Assembly (NCBI GenBank): GCA_963831385.1
Contig: CAWHPW010000020.1
Location: 1 to 64,000, forward strand
DNA length: 64,000 nucleotides
Origin: JACVRX01 sp963831385
GTDB taxonomy: Bacteria; Actinomycetota; Actinomycetes; Jiangellales; Jiangellaceae
Reading direction: 5' to 3'
Positions 26,016-34,865 of this stretch are shown here, one piece after another. A program made the position numbers and the translations under genes. Below the pieces are notes generated by a model. That model did no database searches and was not told the origin of the DNA. It saw only the letters and a list, made by a program, of their open reading frames with translations. Each line of letters opens with the position of its first letter. The stretch's first letter is position 1.

Positions 26016-26465
26016 TCATCGATCCGTACCTGGTGACCCGGTCTGGTTCAGCCGGCTGAGGAAGCGGTGCGCCCCTTCGAGATCCGCAGTGGATAACCCG
26101 ATCAGCGCGCCGCGAAAGGCCGCCGTCTGCTCGTCGTAGCGCGCCTCGAGCTCCCGGGCTTTCTGCCGGTCCGGATGAATCAGGACACGCCGGCGGTCGG
26201 CCGTGTCGCGGACCCGGTGGACGTAACCACGCGCCTCGAGCCGGTCGATCACCCGCGTCGTGGTACTCGACGGCAGGTGCGCCAGCTCGCCGAGCCGACC
26301 GGCAGTGACCGGGCCCCCCTCCAGCTGCAGCAGGTGTAACACCTGGCCGTCCACTGGGCTCATAGCCAAGCTCTCGGACATCGCCGTGTTGAACAGCACC
26401 ACACCGGCGATGAGCCGTCGTAGTTCGAGCCCAACGGCTTCGCTGATCTCATTGCGCCTGGACAA
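26016..26465 (-). CDS. MarR family transcriptional regulator
   Basis: 149 residues with the winged-helix pattern GQVLHLLQLEGGPVTAGRLG, then LPSSTTTRVIDRLEARGYVH and RDTADRRRVLIHP, the DxRxxxV wing of MarR proteins. These are dimers that repress linked exporters and release DNA on binding small phenolic or drug ligands. It is divergent from the DHA2 transporter gene, with a 15-bp palindrome between them that suits dimer binding. The gene interrupts the usual link between rplI and the MATE/dnaB segment. Confidence 0.9.
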   Translation of the reverse strand: MSRRNEISEAVGLELRRLIAGVVLFNTAMSESLAMSPVDGQVLHLLQLEGGPVTAGRLGELAHLPSSTTTRVIDRLEARGYVHRVRDTADRRRVLIHPDRQKARELEARYDEQTAAFRGALIGLSTADLEGAHRFLSRLNQTGSPGTDR

Positions 26466-26486
26466 CGTGGCAGCTCCCGACTATTC

Positions 26487-26501
26487 TCTCCGTATCGGAG
26501 A
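26487..26501. promoter_or_regulatory. Probable MarR operator
   Basis: The perfect palindrome TCTCCGTATCGGAGA lies 22 bases before the marR start and 70 bases before the MFS start, with further partial repeats (GGAGAAG, CGGAGACATTCC) next to it. Position and symmetry suit binding of a MarR dimer to control both genes. No binding data exist here. Confidence 0.6.
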
Positions 26502-26570
26502 TATTCCAAAGTGGAGAAGTCCCTGCTCGGAGACATTCCTAGTCTGGCACACCCAGAGGAGAGCTACCCC

Positions 26571-28118
26571 ATGACACACCTTCCCGCCACGACGTCCCAA
26601 GCGCGCCCGATGAAGACCGCGGTTGGGCCGCACCGGCAACGCGGCCGGTGGCTTGCCGTGGTCGTCCTCATGGTTGCCAGCTTCATGGACCTGATGGACG
26701 TGACGATCGTGAACGTGGCACTGCCCGCGATGCAGGCAGACCTGACCGCGACCCCAGCGCAGGTTCAATGGGTGGTGGCTGCATATTTGCTGCCGTTCGC
26801 GGTGTTGTTGATCACGGCAGGTCGGCTCGGCGACATCGTGGGCAGGCGACGGATGTTCCTCATCGGGGTTGCTGCGTTCACGGCACTGTCGCTTGTCGCG
26901 GGAGTGGCGCCGACGGCCGAGATTCTGGTGGTCGCCCGTGCGCTACAGGGTGCCGCCGCGGCGCTGATGATTCCGCAGGTCCTGTCGATCATCCAGGCGA
27001 TCTTCGCTCCACGTGAGCGTGCGGCGGTCTTCGGCCTGTATGGAGCGGTGACCGGACTGGCGGCCGTGGTCGGTCCCATGCTCGGCGGTTGGCTGGTGAC
27101 GGCCGATTTGTGGGGAACCAGCTGGCGATCCATCTTCCTGCTCAATCTGCCGGTCGGCGTGCTCCTGCTGGCGGCGACGCTGCGCTGGGTTCCCGAATCG
27201 CGTTCACGGCATCCATTGCGTCTGGACCTTCCTGGCGTGGCCTTGTCCGCCGCTGGTGTGTTCCTCCTGGTCTTCCCGCTCGTTCAGGGTCGAGAGCTCG
27301 GTTGGCCCACCTGGGTGATCGGAATGCTGGCGGCATCGGTGCCGGTGCTTGCGACCTTCGCGTGGTTCGAGCGACGGCTCGAACGGGCCGGCGGCTCACC
27401 CGTCGTCCCGATGAGCCTGTTCGCCAGCCGTGGATTCAGCAGCGGTGCGGTCGTCACGACGACCTTCAATGCAGGAGTAGGTGGGTTCTTCCTGGTGCTC
27501 GCGCTCTACCTGCAGGGTGCGCTCGGATTCACTGCGTGGGAGGCAGGTCTGGTCCTGGTTCCGTTCTCGATCGGTGCCATGGTCGCCTCCGGTGTGGCCG
27601 TCCCGCTGGCGGCGAAGGCTGGCCGGGCGGTCATCCTTGCTGGCGGTTTCATGATCGCCGCCGCGATGGTCTTCGCTCGTGCGGAAGTCATGGACGCAGG
27701 TCCGACGCTCGGACAGTTCGGCCTCGTGGCGCCGATGGTGTTGGCGGGCCTCGGGTTGGGTCTGGTTGTCGTCCCGCTGGTGGACGTCACGCTCGCTGGG
27801 GTGGCTGTACCGGATGCCGGAGCGGCGTCGGGGGTCCTGAATACGACTCGGCAGTTGGGCCAGGCGTTCGGAGTCGCCGCTGTCGGGATCGTGTTCTTCG
27901 GCATCCTCGACGACGGGCCTGCGACGGCGGAATTGGCCGCCCTTGCCTTCGACGGCAGCGTGTGGCTCGCGGTGGGGTTGTTCGGGCTCAGCTTCGTCGC
28001 GTCGTTCCTGCTGCCGACCCGAGCGGCGGAGCAGACGTCGACACCAGAGCCAGATTCAGCAGATCCGGCGAACTGGGCTGGTTCTGACCGCGTGATGATC
28101 ACCGGATCGCGCCGGTGA
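26571..28118 (+). CDS. MFS drug exporter, DHA2 family (14 TMS)
   Basis: 515 residues with about 14 hydrophobic spans. Spans 1-3 read FMDLMDVTIVNVALPAMQAD and AGRLGDIVGRRRMFLIG (motif A). RALQGAAAALMIPQVLSIIQ follows, the motif typical of the EmrB/QacA drug:H+ antiporter group. Family members export structurally varied compounds. The gene is divergent from marR, a common exporter-repressor pair. ATG 26571 is preferred over upstream starts because of the AGAGGAG site. Its last 20 bases overlap the end of the convergent MATE gene. Substrate unknown. Confidence 0.88.
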   Translation: MTHLPATTSQARPMKTAVGPHRQRGRWLAVVVLMVASFMDLMDVTIVNVALPAMQADLTATPAQVQWVVAAYLLPFAVLLITAGRLGDIVGRRRMFLIGVAAFTALSLVAGVAPTAEILVVARALQGAAAALMIPQVLSIIQAIFAPRERAAVFGLYGAVTGLAAVVGPMLGGWLVTADLWGTSWRSIFLLNLPVGVLLLAATLRWVPESRSRHPLRLDLPGVALSAAGVFLLVFPLVQGRELGWPTWVIGMLAASVPVLATFAWFERRLERAGGSPVVPMSLFASRGFSSGAVVTTTFNAGVGGFFLVLALYLQGALGFTAWEAGLVLVPFSIGAMVASGVAVPLAAKAGRAVILAGGFMIAAAMVFARAEVMDAGPTLGQFGLVAPMVLAGLGLGLVVVPLVDVTLAGVAVPDAGAASGVLNTTRQLGQAFGVAAVGIVFFGILDDGPATAELAALAFDGSVWLAVGLFGLSFVASFLLPTRAAEQTSTPEPDSADPANWAGSDRVMITGSRR

Positions 28119-29460
28119 CGAGCCAAGCTCCTGACCGCTCGCGGTAGACCAGGGTTGCGAGGCGGGCCAGTATCCAGACGCCGATCGCCGCCCACAACGC
28201 GACTTGGCCGGCCAGCTCCGACAGGTCGACGACGGTCACCGCGTACGCGGCCGGAATGAACACCGCCACGCTGATCACGGACGCGAGCGCGAGGTAGCGG
28301 CCGTCGCCGGCGCCGATGAGCACGCCGTCGAGCACGAACACCCATCCGGCGACCGGCTGCATGAGCGCGACCACGAGCAGCGCTCCGATCAGGAGCGTAC
28401 GAACCTCCGGGTCGGAGGTGAACAGGCGCGCGTACAGCGGGGCCGCCGCGGCGACCAGCACCGCCAGCCCGACGCCGGCGAGGATCCCCCACCAGACCAT
28501 GCGCTTGGTGATCGATCGCGCCTCATGGACGTCGTTTGCACCCAGCGCGCGCCCGACCAGAGCCTGGGCTGCTATCGCGACCGCGTCGAGAACGAGGGCT
28601 AGCAATATCCAAGTAGTGAACGCGACCTGGTAAGCCGCCAGCTCTGCCGTACCGAGGGTCGCTGCGACGGCTGTGGCGACGACCAGCGCAACCCGCATCG
28701 CCACGGTTCTCACGACGAGTGGCATTCCGGCGCCGAACGAGCGCCGGACTCCGGGCCAGTCAGGCCGAAGCGCTGCCTGATGCCGCCGTGCCCCGAGCAC
28801 CACCACCCGAACGAACGCCAGTGCCATCATCAGCTGCGCGATCACGGTGCCCAGCGCTGAACCCGCGATGCCGAGGCCAAGTCCGTACACCAGCGCGAGG
28901 TTCAGTACGACGTTTCCGACGGCTCCGACGACCGCGACCAGCAGCGGGGTCCGGGTGTCCTGCAATCCACGCAGAACGCCGGTGCCGGCCAGGACGAGCA
29001 GCATCGCCGGAATTCCAAGCAAGCTGATCCGCAGATAGATCTCGGCATAGTCGGCTACTCCGCTCGATGACCCAAACAGCGAAACCAGCCATGGTGCAGC
29101 CGGCCAGCCCACGACCAGTGTGCCTGCACCGACCAGTAGTGCGAGCCAGCAGCCGTCGATGCCCTGTCGCATCGCGCCGCGCAGGTCGCCCGCGCCGAGC
29201 ATCCGTGCGACGGCAGCAGTGGTGCCATAGGCCAAGAACACCGAGATGTTGACCAGGGTGCCGAGAATCGTCGCGGCGATTCCGAGCCCGGCCAATTGTG
29301 GTGTCCCGAGATGACCGACGATCGCAGCGTCAGCCAGGAGAAACAACGGCTCGGCGACCAGCGCTCCCAGCGCCGGCAGGGCAAGCCGGAGAATCTCTTG
29401 ATCGGCCGCATGTCGCCGAAATGGCCTTGGCCGGTGAGGACGACGCAGCCGAGAAAGCAT
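28099..29460 (-). CDS. MATE family efflux transporter (DinF-like)
   Basis: 453 residues with 12 predicted spans in two repeated halves. The first half has EILRLALPALGALVAEPLFL, then LADAAIVGHLGTPQLAGLGI and AAVARMLGAGD. The second half has VVRTVAMRVALVVATAVA and QALVGRALGAND. These are MATE/DinF signatures for Na+- or H+-coupled export of cations. MATE genes commonly sit directly before dnaB in actinobacteria, in the opposite orientation as here. ATG 29460 fits the family start; the 366 bases to dnaB hold the replication gene's upstream region. The 3' end overlaps the MFS gene by 20 bases. Confidence 0.9.
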   Translation of the reverse strand: MLSRLRRPHRPRPFRRHAADQEILRLALPALGALVAEPLFLLADAAIVGHLGTPQLAGLGIAATILGTLVNISVFLAYGTTAAVARMLGAGDLRGAMRQGIDGCWLALLVGAGTLVVGWPAAPWLVSLFGSSSGVADYAEIYLRISLLGIPAMLLVLAGTGVLRGLQDTRTPLLVAVVGAVGNVVLNLALVYGLGLGIAGSALGTVIAQLMMALAFVRVVVLGARRHQAALRPDWPGVRRSFGAGMPLVVRTVAMRVALVVATAVAATLGTAELAAYQVAFTTWILLALVLDAVAIAAQALVGRALGANDVHEARSITKRMVWWGILAGVGLAVLVAAAAPLYARLFTSDPEVRTLLIGALLVVALMQPVAGWVFVLDGVLIGAGDGRYLALASVISVAVFIPAAYAVTVVDLSELAGQVALWAAIGVWILARLATLVYRERSGAWLVTGAIR

Positions 29461-29826
29461 GGCGCGGTCGACGCTACGGTCGGGTGGAAGGACACCCGAA
29501 GCCGTCTCACATTCTGAGATCAGGACCGGCGGGTCTCCGTCCACATGCCGTGGATGATGTCCGTGCTGCTCGGAGCCGGCCACCTGAACCGACCTGTCCG
29601 ACTGTGCACCAGTTTTCCCCAGCCTGTGCACAAGTTTGGGGACGCATGTCCACCAGCGCTCCCAAGGCCTATCCACAGCGGTCCTTCCGGCCCGCACCGG
29701 CTGTCCGTAACCTTCGGCGCGGCTTGGGGCGGCGAGATCACGACTTGATGCTCGCAGTTGTGTCAGTGGCGGCGTGTAGACAGTGGTGCAAGGATCGAAC
29801 ATGCGTTCGAAAGGGGCGAGCCGGCA
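29461..29826. other. dnaB upstream region with DnaA-box-like sites
   Basis: No convincing gene lies in this 366-base gap. It contains TATCCACAG at 29670-29678, close to the DnaA box TTATCCACA, and TGTGCACAA at 29625-29633, related to the repeats at 78-120. Short direct and inverted pieces surround them (TTTTCCCC, TTTGGGG). The likely promoter of dnaB is in this segment. Binding by DnaA is inferred from similarity only. Confidence 0.4.
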
Positions 29827-32800
29827 GTGACCGTGGCGGAGCTTCCGGATCGGCGCGACGATCGCGCGCCGGTCTCGGGACACGACCGGACACCGCCGCA
29901 GGACGTCGCCGCGGAGCAGTCCGTCCTCGGCGGCATGTTGTTGTCCAAGGACGCCATCGCCGACGTGGTCGAGGTACTCCGCGGGCACGACATGTACCGC
30001 CCCGCGCACGAGACGATCTACGAAGCGATCCTCGACCTGTACGGACGAGGTGAGCCAGCCGACCCGGTCACGGTGGCCGCTGAACTGCAAAAGCAAGGTG
30101 ACCTTGGCCGGGTGGGCGGGGCGCCGTACCTGCACACGTTGGTGTCCTCGGTGCCGACGGCCGCCAACGCCGGCTACTACGCCCAGATCGTGCGCGAACG
30201 GGCCGTGCTGCGTCGGCTGGTCGAGGCCGGGACCCGGATCGTCCAGATGGGCTACGGCGGCGACGGAGAAGTCGACGACATCGTCGACCGAGCGCAAGCG
30301 GAGGTGTACGGAGTCACCGACCGCCGGACCTCGGAGGATTACCTACCCCTCGGCGACATCATGGAGGGCACTCTCGACGAGATCGAGGCGATTGGGTCTC
30401 GCGGCGGCGAGATGGTCGGCGTCCCCACCGGCTTCGCCGACCTCGACGCGCTGACCAACGGGCTACACCCCGGCCAGATGGTCGTGCTGGCCGCTCGGCC
30501 TGCCATTGGCAAGGCGCTGGCGCTCGACACGCCTTTGCCGACGCCAACCGGGTGGACAACCATGGGGGAGGTTGGAGTTGGTGACGAACTCTTCGGAGCC
30601 GACGGCAAGCCGACGCGGGTTGTCGCTGCCACCGACGTAATGCCGCATCGGCCCTGCTACGAGGTCGAGTTCTCAGACGGCTCGGTCATTGTTGCCGACG
30701 GGCAACATCAGTGGGTCACGATGGACCGAGGCGCCGCCAGTCGGGTAATGACCACCGAGGAGATTGCGGCTGTCGTATCACTGTGTCCGGAGAATCGCCG
30801 GCTGGGCGATTTCATGCGGCTAGCGAAGGCTAACTGTTCAGTAGTTGACGTTCGCAAGATCGACTCAGTACCCGTGCGATGTGTCCAGGTAGACAGCTGG
30901 GACCGGCTCTATCTGGCCGGACCATCCCAGATACCGACCCACAACTCGACTCTCGGGCTCGACCTCGCCCGTGCTGCAGCCATTCGGCATCAACTGACGA
31001 CCGTGATGTTCTCGCTGGAGATGAGCCGCAACGAGATCACGATGAGGCTACTTTCTGCCGAGGCGCGAGTCCCGCTGCACCACATGCGGACGGGCTCGAT
31101 GACCGACGACGACTGGAACCGGATCGCCCGCCGCACCGGTGAGGTCTCCAGCGCCCCCTTGTTCCTCGACGACTCACCGAACATGACCATGATGGAGATC
31201 CGGGCTAAGTGCCGCCGGCTAAAGCAGCGCCACGATCTGCGGCTCGTGATCGTCGACTACCTGCAGTTGATGACCAGCGGAAAGCGAGTGGAAAGCCGGC
31301 AACAAGAAGTTGCCGAGTTCTCCCGCGCTCTCAAGTTGCTGGCCAAAGAGCTCGATGTGCCCGTCGTCGCGATCAGCCAGCTCAACCGCAGTGCGGAACA
31401 GCGCCAGGACAAGAAACCGATGCTCGCCGATCTCCGCGAATCCGGATGTGTTACGGCCGGAACCAAGGTGATGCGGGCTGACACCGGCAAAGAGGTGTCG
31501 ATCGGAGCGCTCGCCGAATCGGGGGAGACCAACATCCCAGTCTGGGCGCTGGACGATTCGCTGCGATATGTGCGGCGCACGTTGACGCATGCGTTTCCCA
31601 GTGGCCGCAAGGAGGTCTTCAGCGTTCGGCTCGCGTCGGGCAAGGCCGTGGAAGCATCCGCCAACCATCCGTTCCTCACCTATGACGGATGGCGGCCCCT
31701 TGCCGATCTGCGGGTCGGTGGACGGGTTGCGGTAGCGCGCCATGTTCCGGCGCCGATGTTCACCACGGCGTGGGCCGAGGCTGAGGTCATCATGTTGGCG
31801 CATCTCATCGGCGATGGTTCCTTCGTTCGGAATCAGCCGATTCGATACGCGTCCGTTGACCAGGCCAACCTCGCAGCCGTGTCTCGTGCCGCGGAGCACT
31901 TCGGCATTACCCCAATCCAGGACGATTACGTTGTAGCCCGCGTGACCACACTTCGCCTTCCAGCGCCGTACCACCTCACCCACGGGCGACGAAATCCCAT
32001 TGCCGGATGGCTCGACAAGCTGGGTCTATTTGGCCGGCGCTCGCACGAGAAGTTCGTCCCACCGGGGCTCTTTTCGCTGCCAAAGCATCAGATCGCGTTG
32101 TTCCTACATCACCTGTGGGCGACAGATGGCTCCGTCACCATCAACCGGGCCAACAGCGGGGGCCGGATCTACTATGCATCGACCAGCCGCGAGCTGCTCG
32201 ATAATGTGTCGCGCCTGCTCTTGCGATTCGGGATCTCTACTCGATTGCGAACAGCCTCGGCCAAGGGCACTTACCGGCCCCAGTACACGCTCGACGTCTC
32301 CGGACGCGATGAGCAATTGCGCTTCCTACGGGAGATCGGATGCCATGGGGCAAGAAGTGCGGCTTGCGCAAAGCTCCGTTTGATTCTCGAGGCGTCTACC
32401 TCGAATCCGAACATCGATACGATCCCAGTGGAGGTCTGGAATCGGGTGCGAGCCGTCCTCGTCGAACGAGGCATGACCCACCGACAATTCGCTGCAGCCA
32501 TGAACATTCACTTCTGCGGCAGCACTCTGTGGAAGCGCAGTCCCAGCCGAGAACGACTTGGCCGAGTAGCCGTATTGCTCGACGATGCGCAGTTGGAGAT
32601 GTACGCCACCAATGACCTGCTGTGGGACTCCATCGTTTCGATCGAACCCATCGGAGAGCAGGATGTCTATGATGCCACAGTCTTAGGAGCGCACAATTTC
32701 ATCGCAAATGGAATAGCACTGCACAACTCTATTGAGCAAGATAGTGACATGGTGATTCTGTTACACCGAGAAGACGCATACGAGAAAGAATCGCCTCGCG

Positions 32801-32907
32801 CCGGCGAGGCTGACTTCATTGTCGCCAAGCACCGCAATGGACCAACCGCGACCATCACGGTCGCCTTCCAGGGCCATTACAGCCGCTTCGTGGACATGGC
32901 CCAATAA
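29827..32907 (+). CDS. dnaB: Replicative DNA helicase DnaB with two inteins
   Basis: 1026 codons from GTG 29827 (AAAGGGG site 10 bases upstream), including 144- and 427-residue inteins, leaving a normal 455-residue helicase. The N-terminal domain has PPQDVAAEQSVLGGMLLSKD. The RecA-like motor has PTGFADLDALTNGLHPGQM, Walker A RPAIGK with STLGLD, FSLEMSRNEITMRLL, LVIVDYLQLM, SQLNRSAEQR and SIEQDSDMVILLHRED. Intein 1 splits Walker A between Lys and Ser. Intein 2 splits LRESG from SIEQDSD near the arginine-finger region. Both sites are essential, so helicase activity needs two splicing events. Codons just after intein 2 differ from the rest of the gene. Confidence 0.96.
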   Translation: MTVAELPDRRDDRAPVSGHDRTPPQDVAAEQSVLGGMLLSKDAIADVVEVLRGHDMYRPAHETIYEAILDLYGRGEPADPVTVAAELQKQGDLGRVGGAPYLHTLVSSVPTAANAGYYAQIVRERAVLRRLVEAGTRIVQMGYGGDGEVDDIVDRAQAEVYGVTDRRTSEDYLPLGDIMEGTLDEIEAIGSRGGEMVGVPTGFADLDALTNGLHPGQMVVLAARPAIGKALALDTPLPTPTGWTTMGEVGVGDELFGADGKPTRVVAATDVMPHRPCYEVEFSDGSVIVADGQHQWVTMDRGAASRVMTTEEIAAVVSLCPENRRLGDFMRLAKANCSVVDVRKIDSVPVRCVQVDSWDRLYLAGPSQIPTHNSTLGLDLARAAAIRHQLTTVMFSLEMSRNEITMRLLSAEARVPLHHMRTGSMTDDDWNRIARRTGEVSSAPLFLDDSPNMTMMEIRAKCRRLKQRHDLRLVIVDYLQLMTSGKRVESRQQEVAEFSRALKLLAKELDVPVVAISQLNRSAEQRQDKKPMLADLRESGCVTAGTKVMRADTGKEVSIGALAESGETNIPVWALDDSLRYVRRTLTHAFPSGRKEVFSVRLASGKAVEASANHPFLTYDGWRPLADLRVGGRVAVARHVPAPMFTTAWAEAEVIMLAHLIGDGSFVRNQPIRYASVDQANLAAVSRAAEHFGITPIQDDYVVARVTTLRLPAPYHLTHGRRNPIAGWLDKLGLFGRRSHEKFVPPGLFSLPKHQIALFLHHLWATDGSVTINRANSGGRIYYASTSRELLDNVSRLLLRFGISTRLRTASAKGTYRPQYTLDVSGRDEQLRFLREIGCHGARSAACAKLRLILEASTSNPNIDTIPVEVWNRVRAVLVERGMTHRQFAAAMNIHFCGSTLWKRSPSRERLGRVAVLLDDAQLEMYATNDLLWDSIVSIEPIGEQDVYDATVLGAHNFIANGIALHNSIEQDSDMVILLHREDAYEKESPRAGEADFIVAKHRNGPTATITVAFQGHYSRFVDMAQ
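30514..30945 (+). other. DnaB intein 1, class 3 mini-intein (Walker A site)
   Basis: 144 residues (DnaB 230-373) between GK and STLGLD. The first residue is Ala, not Cys/Ser, so a standard class 1 start is impossible. The WCT triplet of class 3 inteins is present: Trp67 in DGQHQWVTMD, Cys123 in VRCVQVD and Thr142 in PTHN, ahead of terminal Asn144, with Ser as the next extein residue. In this class Cys123 (block F) attacks first to make the branched intermediate. No LAGLIDADG motif or space for an endonuclease exists, so it is a mini-intein that cannot home by itself. Confidence 0.88.
31447..32727 (+). other. DnaB intein 2, class 1 with LAGLIDADG endonuclease
   Basis: 427 residues (DnaB 541-967). 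It begins Cys1 in CVTAGTKVM, has block B EASANHPFLTYDGW and ends IANGIALHN before Ser. All class 1 splicing residues are therefore present. The central part carries the two LAGLIDADG-type helices MLAHLIGDGSF and LFLHHLWATDGSV, with both aspartates kept, so the homing endonuclease may be active. GC content is visibly lower than in the exteins. The insertion point between LRESG and SIEQDSD is a conserved DnaB site. Confidence 0.9.
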
Positions 32908-32916
32908 GGGGTATCC

Positions 32917-34209
32917 ATGGGCACCAAGAACCGCCAGCGCCGGGCTGCCAAACGTCGCAATCACCACTCTGGTCGGAGCACAACCTGGTTCGGACCGCCA
33001 GCTGGAGCGCAAGAAGCTGGGGGGAACCGCGCCGACCAGTACACGCAGGCCATGACGATCATTCGGTCTGTACTTCTCGAGATCTCCGCTGACCAAACGC
33101 GTGCCGACGACTATTCCCAGCTGTTCCTCGGGCCCGAAGCCCCTGTCCCGGCAGCGGTGATGATTCAGGCGATCGACGAGTACGCCAGGGCTGCGATCGC
33201 CGCAGCGGTCCGCGCCGGCTGGCTGCCGTCGGATCTGGCCGAACTGACCAGTCGTCGGCTGAACGCTGAGCACGTCCCGATCCTGGCCGCATTGCTCACT
33301 CGGGAAGCCCGTCGACATCCGGCCGGCCGAGTCGCTGCGTCTTGGTGGGACGACCTGGCCGGGCTCGGGCCCGCTGCGGCATTGGATCCGCTCACGGTCG
33401 CCAACCTGGGGCTTCTCCTCGAGCTGTTGGCGGTGGTGCGCACGCTGCCGCCGATTCCGATCCTGCTTCCGCCTCCCGGCCTCGCCACTGGGGTGCGGGG
33501 TCCGAGCGCGGGCATCGAACCCAAGGTGCTCTCGCGAGTTCGCTCACTGCTGGCCAAGGCAGAGTCCACCGAGTTCCCCAAGGAGGCCGAGGCACTGTCG
33601 GCGAAGGCGCAGGAACTCATCAGCCGCTACGCCCTGGACCGGATCACCCTCACGCAGGACGCGGCGGGCGATCATGCGCTGACGACGTCGCGGATGTGGA
33701 TCGATTCGCCATACCTGCTGGCGAAGGCCATGTTGATCAACGCCGTGGCGAGCGCCAACCGCTGCCGGTCCGTGCTGACTCGGGAATTCGGCTTCAGCAC
33801 CATCGTCGGCGATGCGGCCGACATCGAGGCCGTCGAGTTGCTCTCGACATCGTTGTTGGTCCAGGCCAGCGGAGCGATGCTCGGGCACGGTTCGCTCGTC
33901 GACCGGTGGGGCACATCGCGCACGCGATCATTCCGGCAGTCCTTCCTCATCTCCTACGCAGTCCGCGTCGGAGAGCGGCTCCAAGCCGCCACCGACAAAG
34001 CAGCCGCCAACACCGGCAGGTCGGGTCAGCTCGTTCCGCTTCTTCAACGGCGGGCAGAGCGTGTCGATGCCGCCATGAACTCGATGTTCCCTGAGCTGAT
34101 CTCGCGGGGTCCATCTGTCAGTAACGAGGTCGGGTGGGCTGCTGGCCGGGCAGCAGCCGATCTCGCGGTTCTGGATGTTCGCGAGCGGGTGTCATCCGGA
34201 GCGGCCTGA
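32917..34209 (+). CDS. DUF2786 domain protein
   Basis: 430 residues starting 9 bases after dnaB. The N-terminus is short, basic and low-complexity (GTKNRQRRAAKRRNHHSGR). A helical region follows to about residue 190. The DUF2786 block is at about 205-245, SRVRSLLAKAESTEFPKEAE then LSAKAQELISRYALDR. The C-terminal half continues with RTRSFRQSFLISYAVRVGER. DUF2786 proteins are frequent in actinobacteria and phages and have no known function; some have nearby zinc sites, none is clear here. Expression together with dnaB is possible but unproven. Confidence 0.8.
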   Translation: MGTKNRQRRAAKRRNHHSGRSTTWFGPPAGAQEAGGNRADQYTQAMTIIRSVLLEISADQTRADDYSQLFLGPEAPVPAAVMIQAIDEYARAAIAAAVRAGWLPSDLAELTSRRLNAEHVPILAALLTREARRHPAGRVAASWWDDLAGLGPAAALDPLTVANLGLLLELLAVVRTLPPIPILLPPPGLATGVRGPSAGIEPKVLSRVRSLLAKAESTEFPKEAEALSAKAQELISRYALDRITLTQDAAGDHALTTSRMWIDSPYLLAKAMLINAVASANRCRSVLTREFGFSTIVGDAADIEAVELLSTSLLVQASGAMLGHGSLVDRWGTSRTRSFRQSFLISYAVRVGERLQAATDKAAANTGRSGQLVPLLQRRAERVDAAMNSMFPELISRGPSVSNEVGWAAGRAAADLAVLDVRERVSSGAA

Positions 34210-34345
34210 TCAGCGTCCGATGTCGAGATCGAGGCAGCCACCCACAGGTGATCGAGGGGGCTGGCGTGACCCACCTGATCTATCGCGTCCAACGGCAGCC
34301 CTGAGGCATCGTCCGGACCGAGCGCGCGTCGGCGACCCGGCTGGT

Positions 34346-34717
34346 TCAGGACCGATCGGGCACCTGCTGAACCGCCCAGCTGTTGCCGTCGGGGTCGGAG
34401 AAGAAGACGAATGACCCCCAGTCGAACACCTGCACGTCGCTGACATCGACTCCACGGTCTGCGAGCTCGGCGCGCGCGGCCTCGATATCGTCGACGACGA
34501 GCTGCAGCCCTTCGACAGACCCCGGCGCCATCGACGACAAGCCCGAGCCGATCGAGATCGACGCCGGCGAGCCGGGCGGGGTGAGCTGAATGAATCTCAC
34601 TCCACCGCCCACGTCAGCGTCCTGGTCGAGGGTGAAGCCGGCCTTGTCGACATAGAAGGCCTTCGCTCGGTCGACGTCGGAGACGGGAACATTGACCAAC
34701 TCGAGTCGGAAATCCAT
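34346..34717 (-). CDS. VOC family protein
   Basis: 123 residues with RLELVNVPVSDVDRAKAFYV, AGFTLDQDADVGGGVRFIQL and the end VFFSDPDGNSWAVQQ, the glyoxalase/dioxygenase superfamily layout with a C-terminal DPDGN turn. Such proteins bind metals and small substrates; no substrate is suggested by neighbours. The ATG at 34717 fits the family start. The 136 bases upstream of its stop (34210-34345) hold nothing recognisable. Confidence 0.85.
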   Translation of the reverse strand: MDFRLELVNVPVSDVDRAKAFYVDKAGFTLDQDADVGGGVRFIQLTPPGSPASISIGSGLSSMAPGSVEGLQLVVDDIEAARAELADRGVDVSDVQVFDWGSFVFFSDPDGNSWAVQQVPDRS

Positions 34718-34865
34718 GACTCGTGACCGTACCCGCTGCCTCCGACATGGCGGCCAACCGTTTGGTTGGAGCCTTCTCCGGGCGGCGTCCGGCCATTGAA
34801 CCCGCCAGCGTGCGCGCGCTGTCAACACGATCGCGCCTCGGGATACGTTGGAGAGCCTCTGCACG

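Noticed and set aside
28099..30297. 732-codon version of the MATE protein
   Set aside because: The first 279 codons lie in the dnaB upstream region and within dnaB antisense, with no membrane or family sequence; MATE homology begins at ATG 29460.
30514..30945. Intein 1 as an ordinary insertion or misassembly
   Set aside because: It begins and ends exactly at GK and S, reads in frame and carries the full WCT set with terminal HN.
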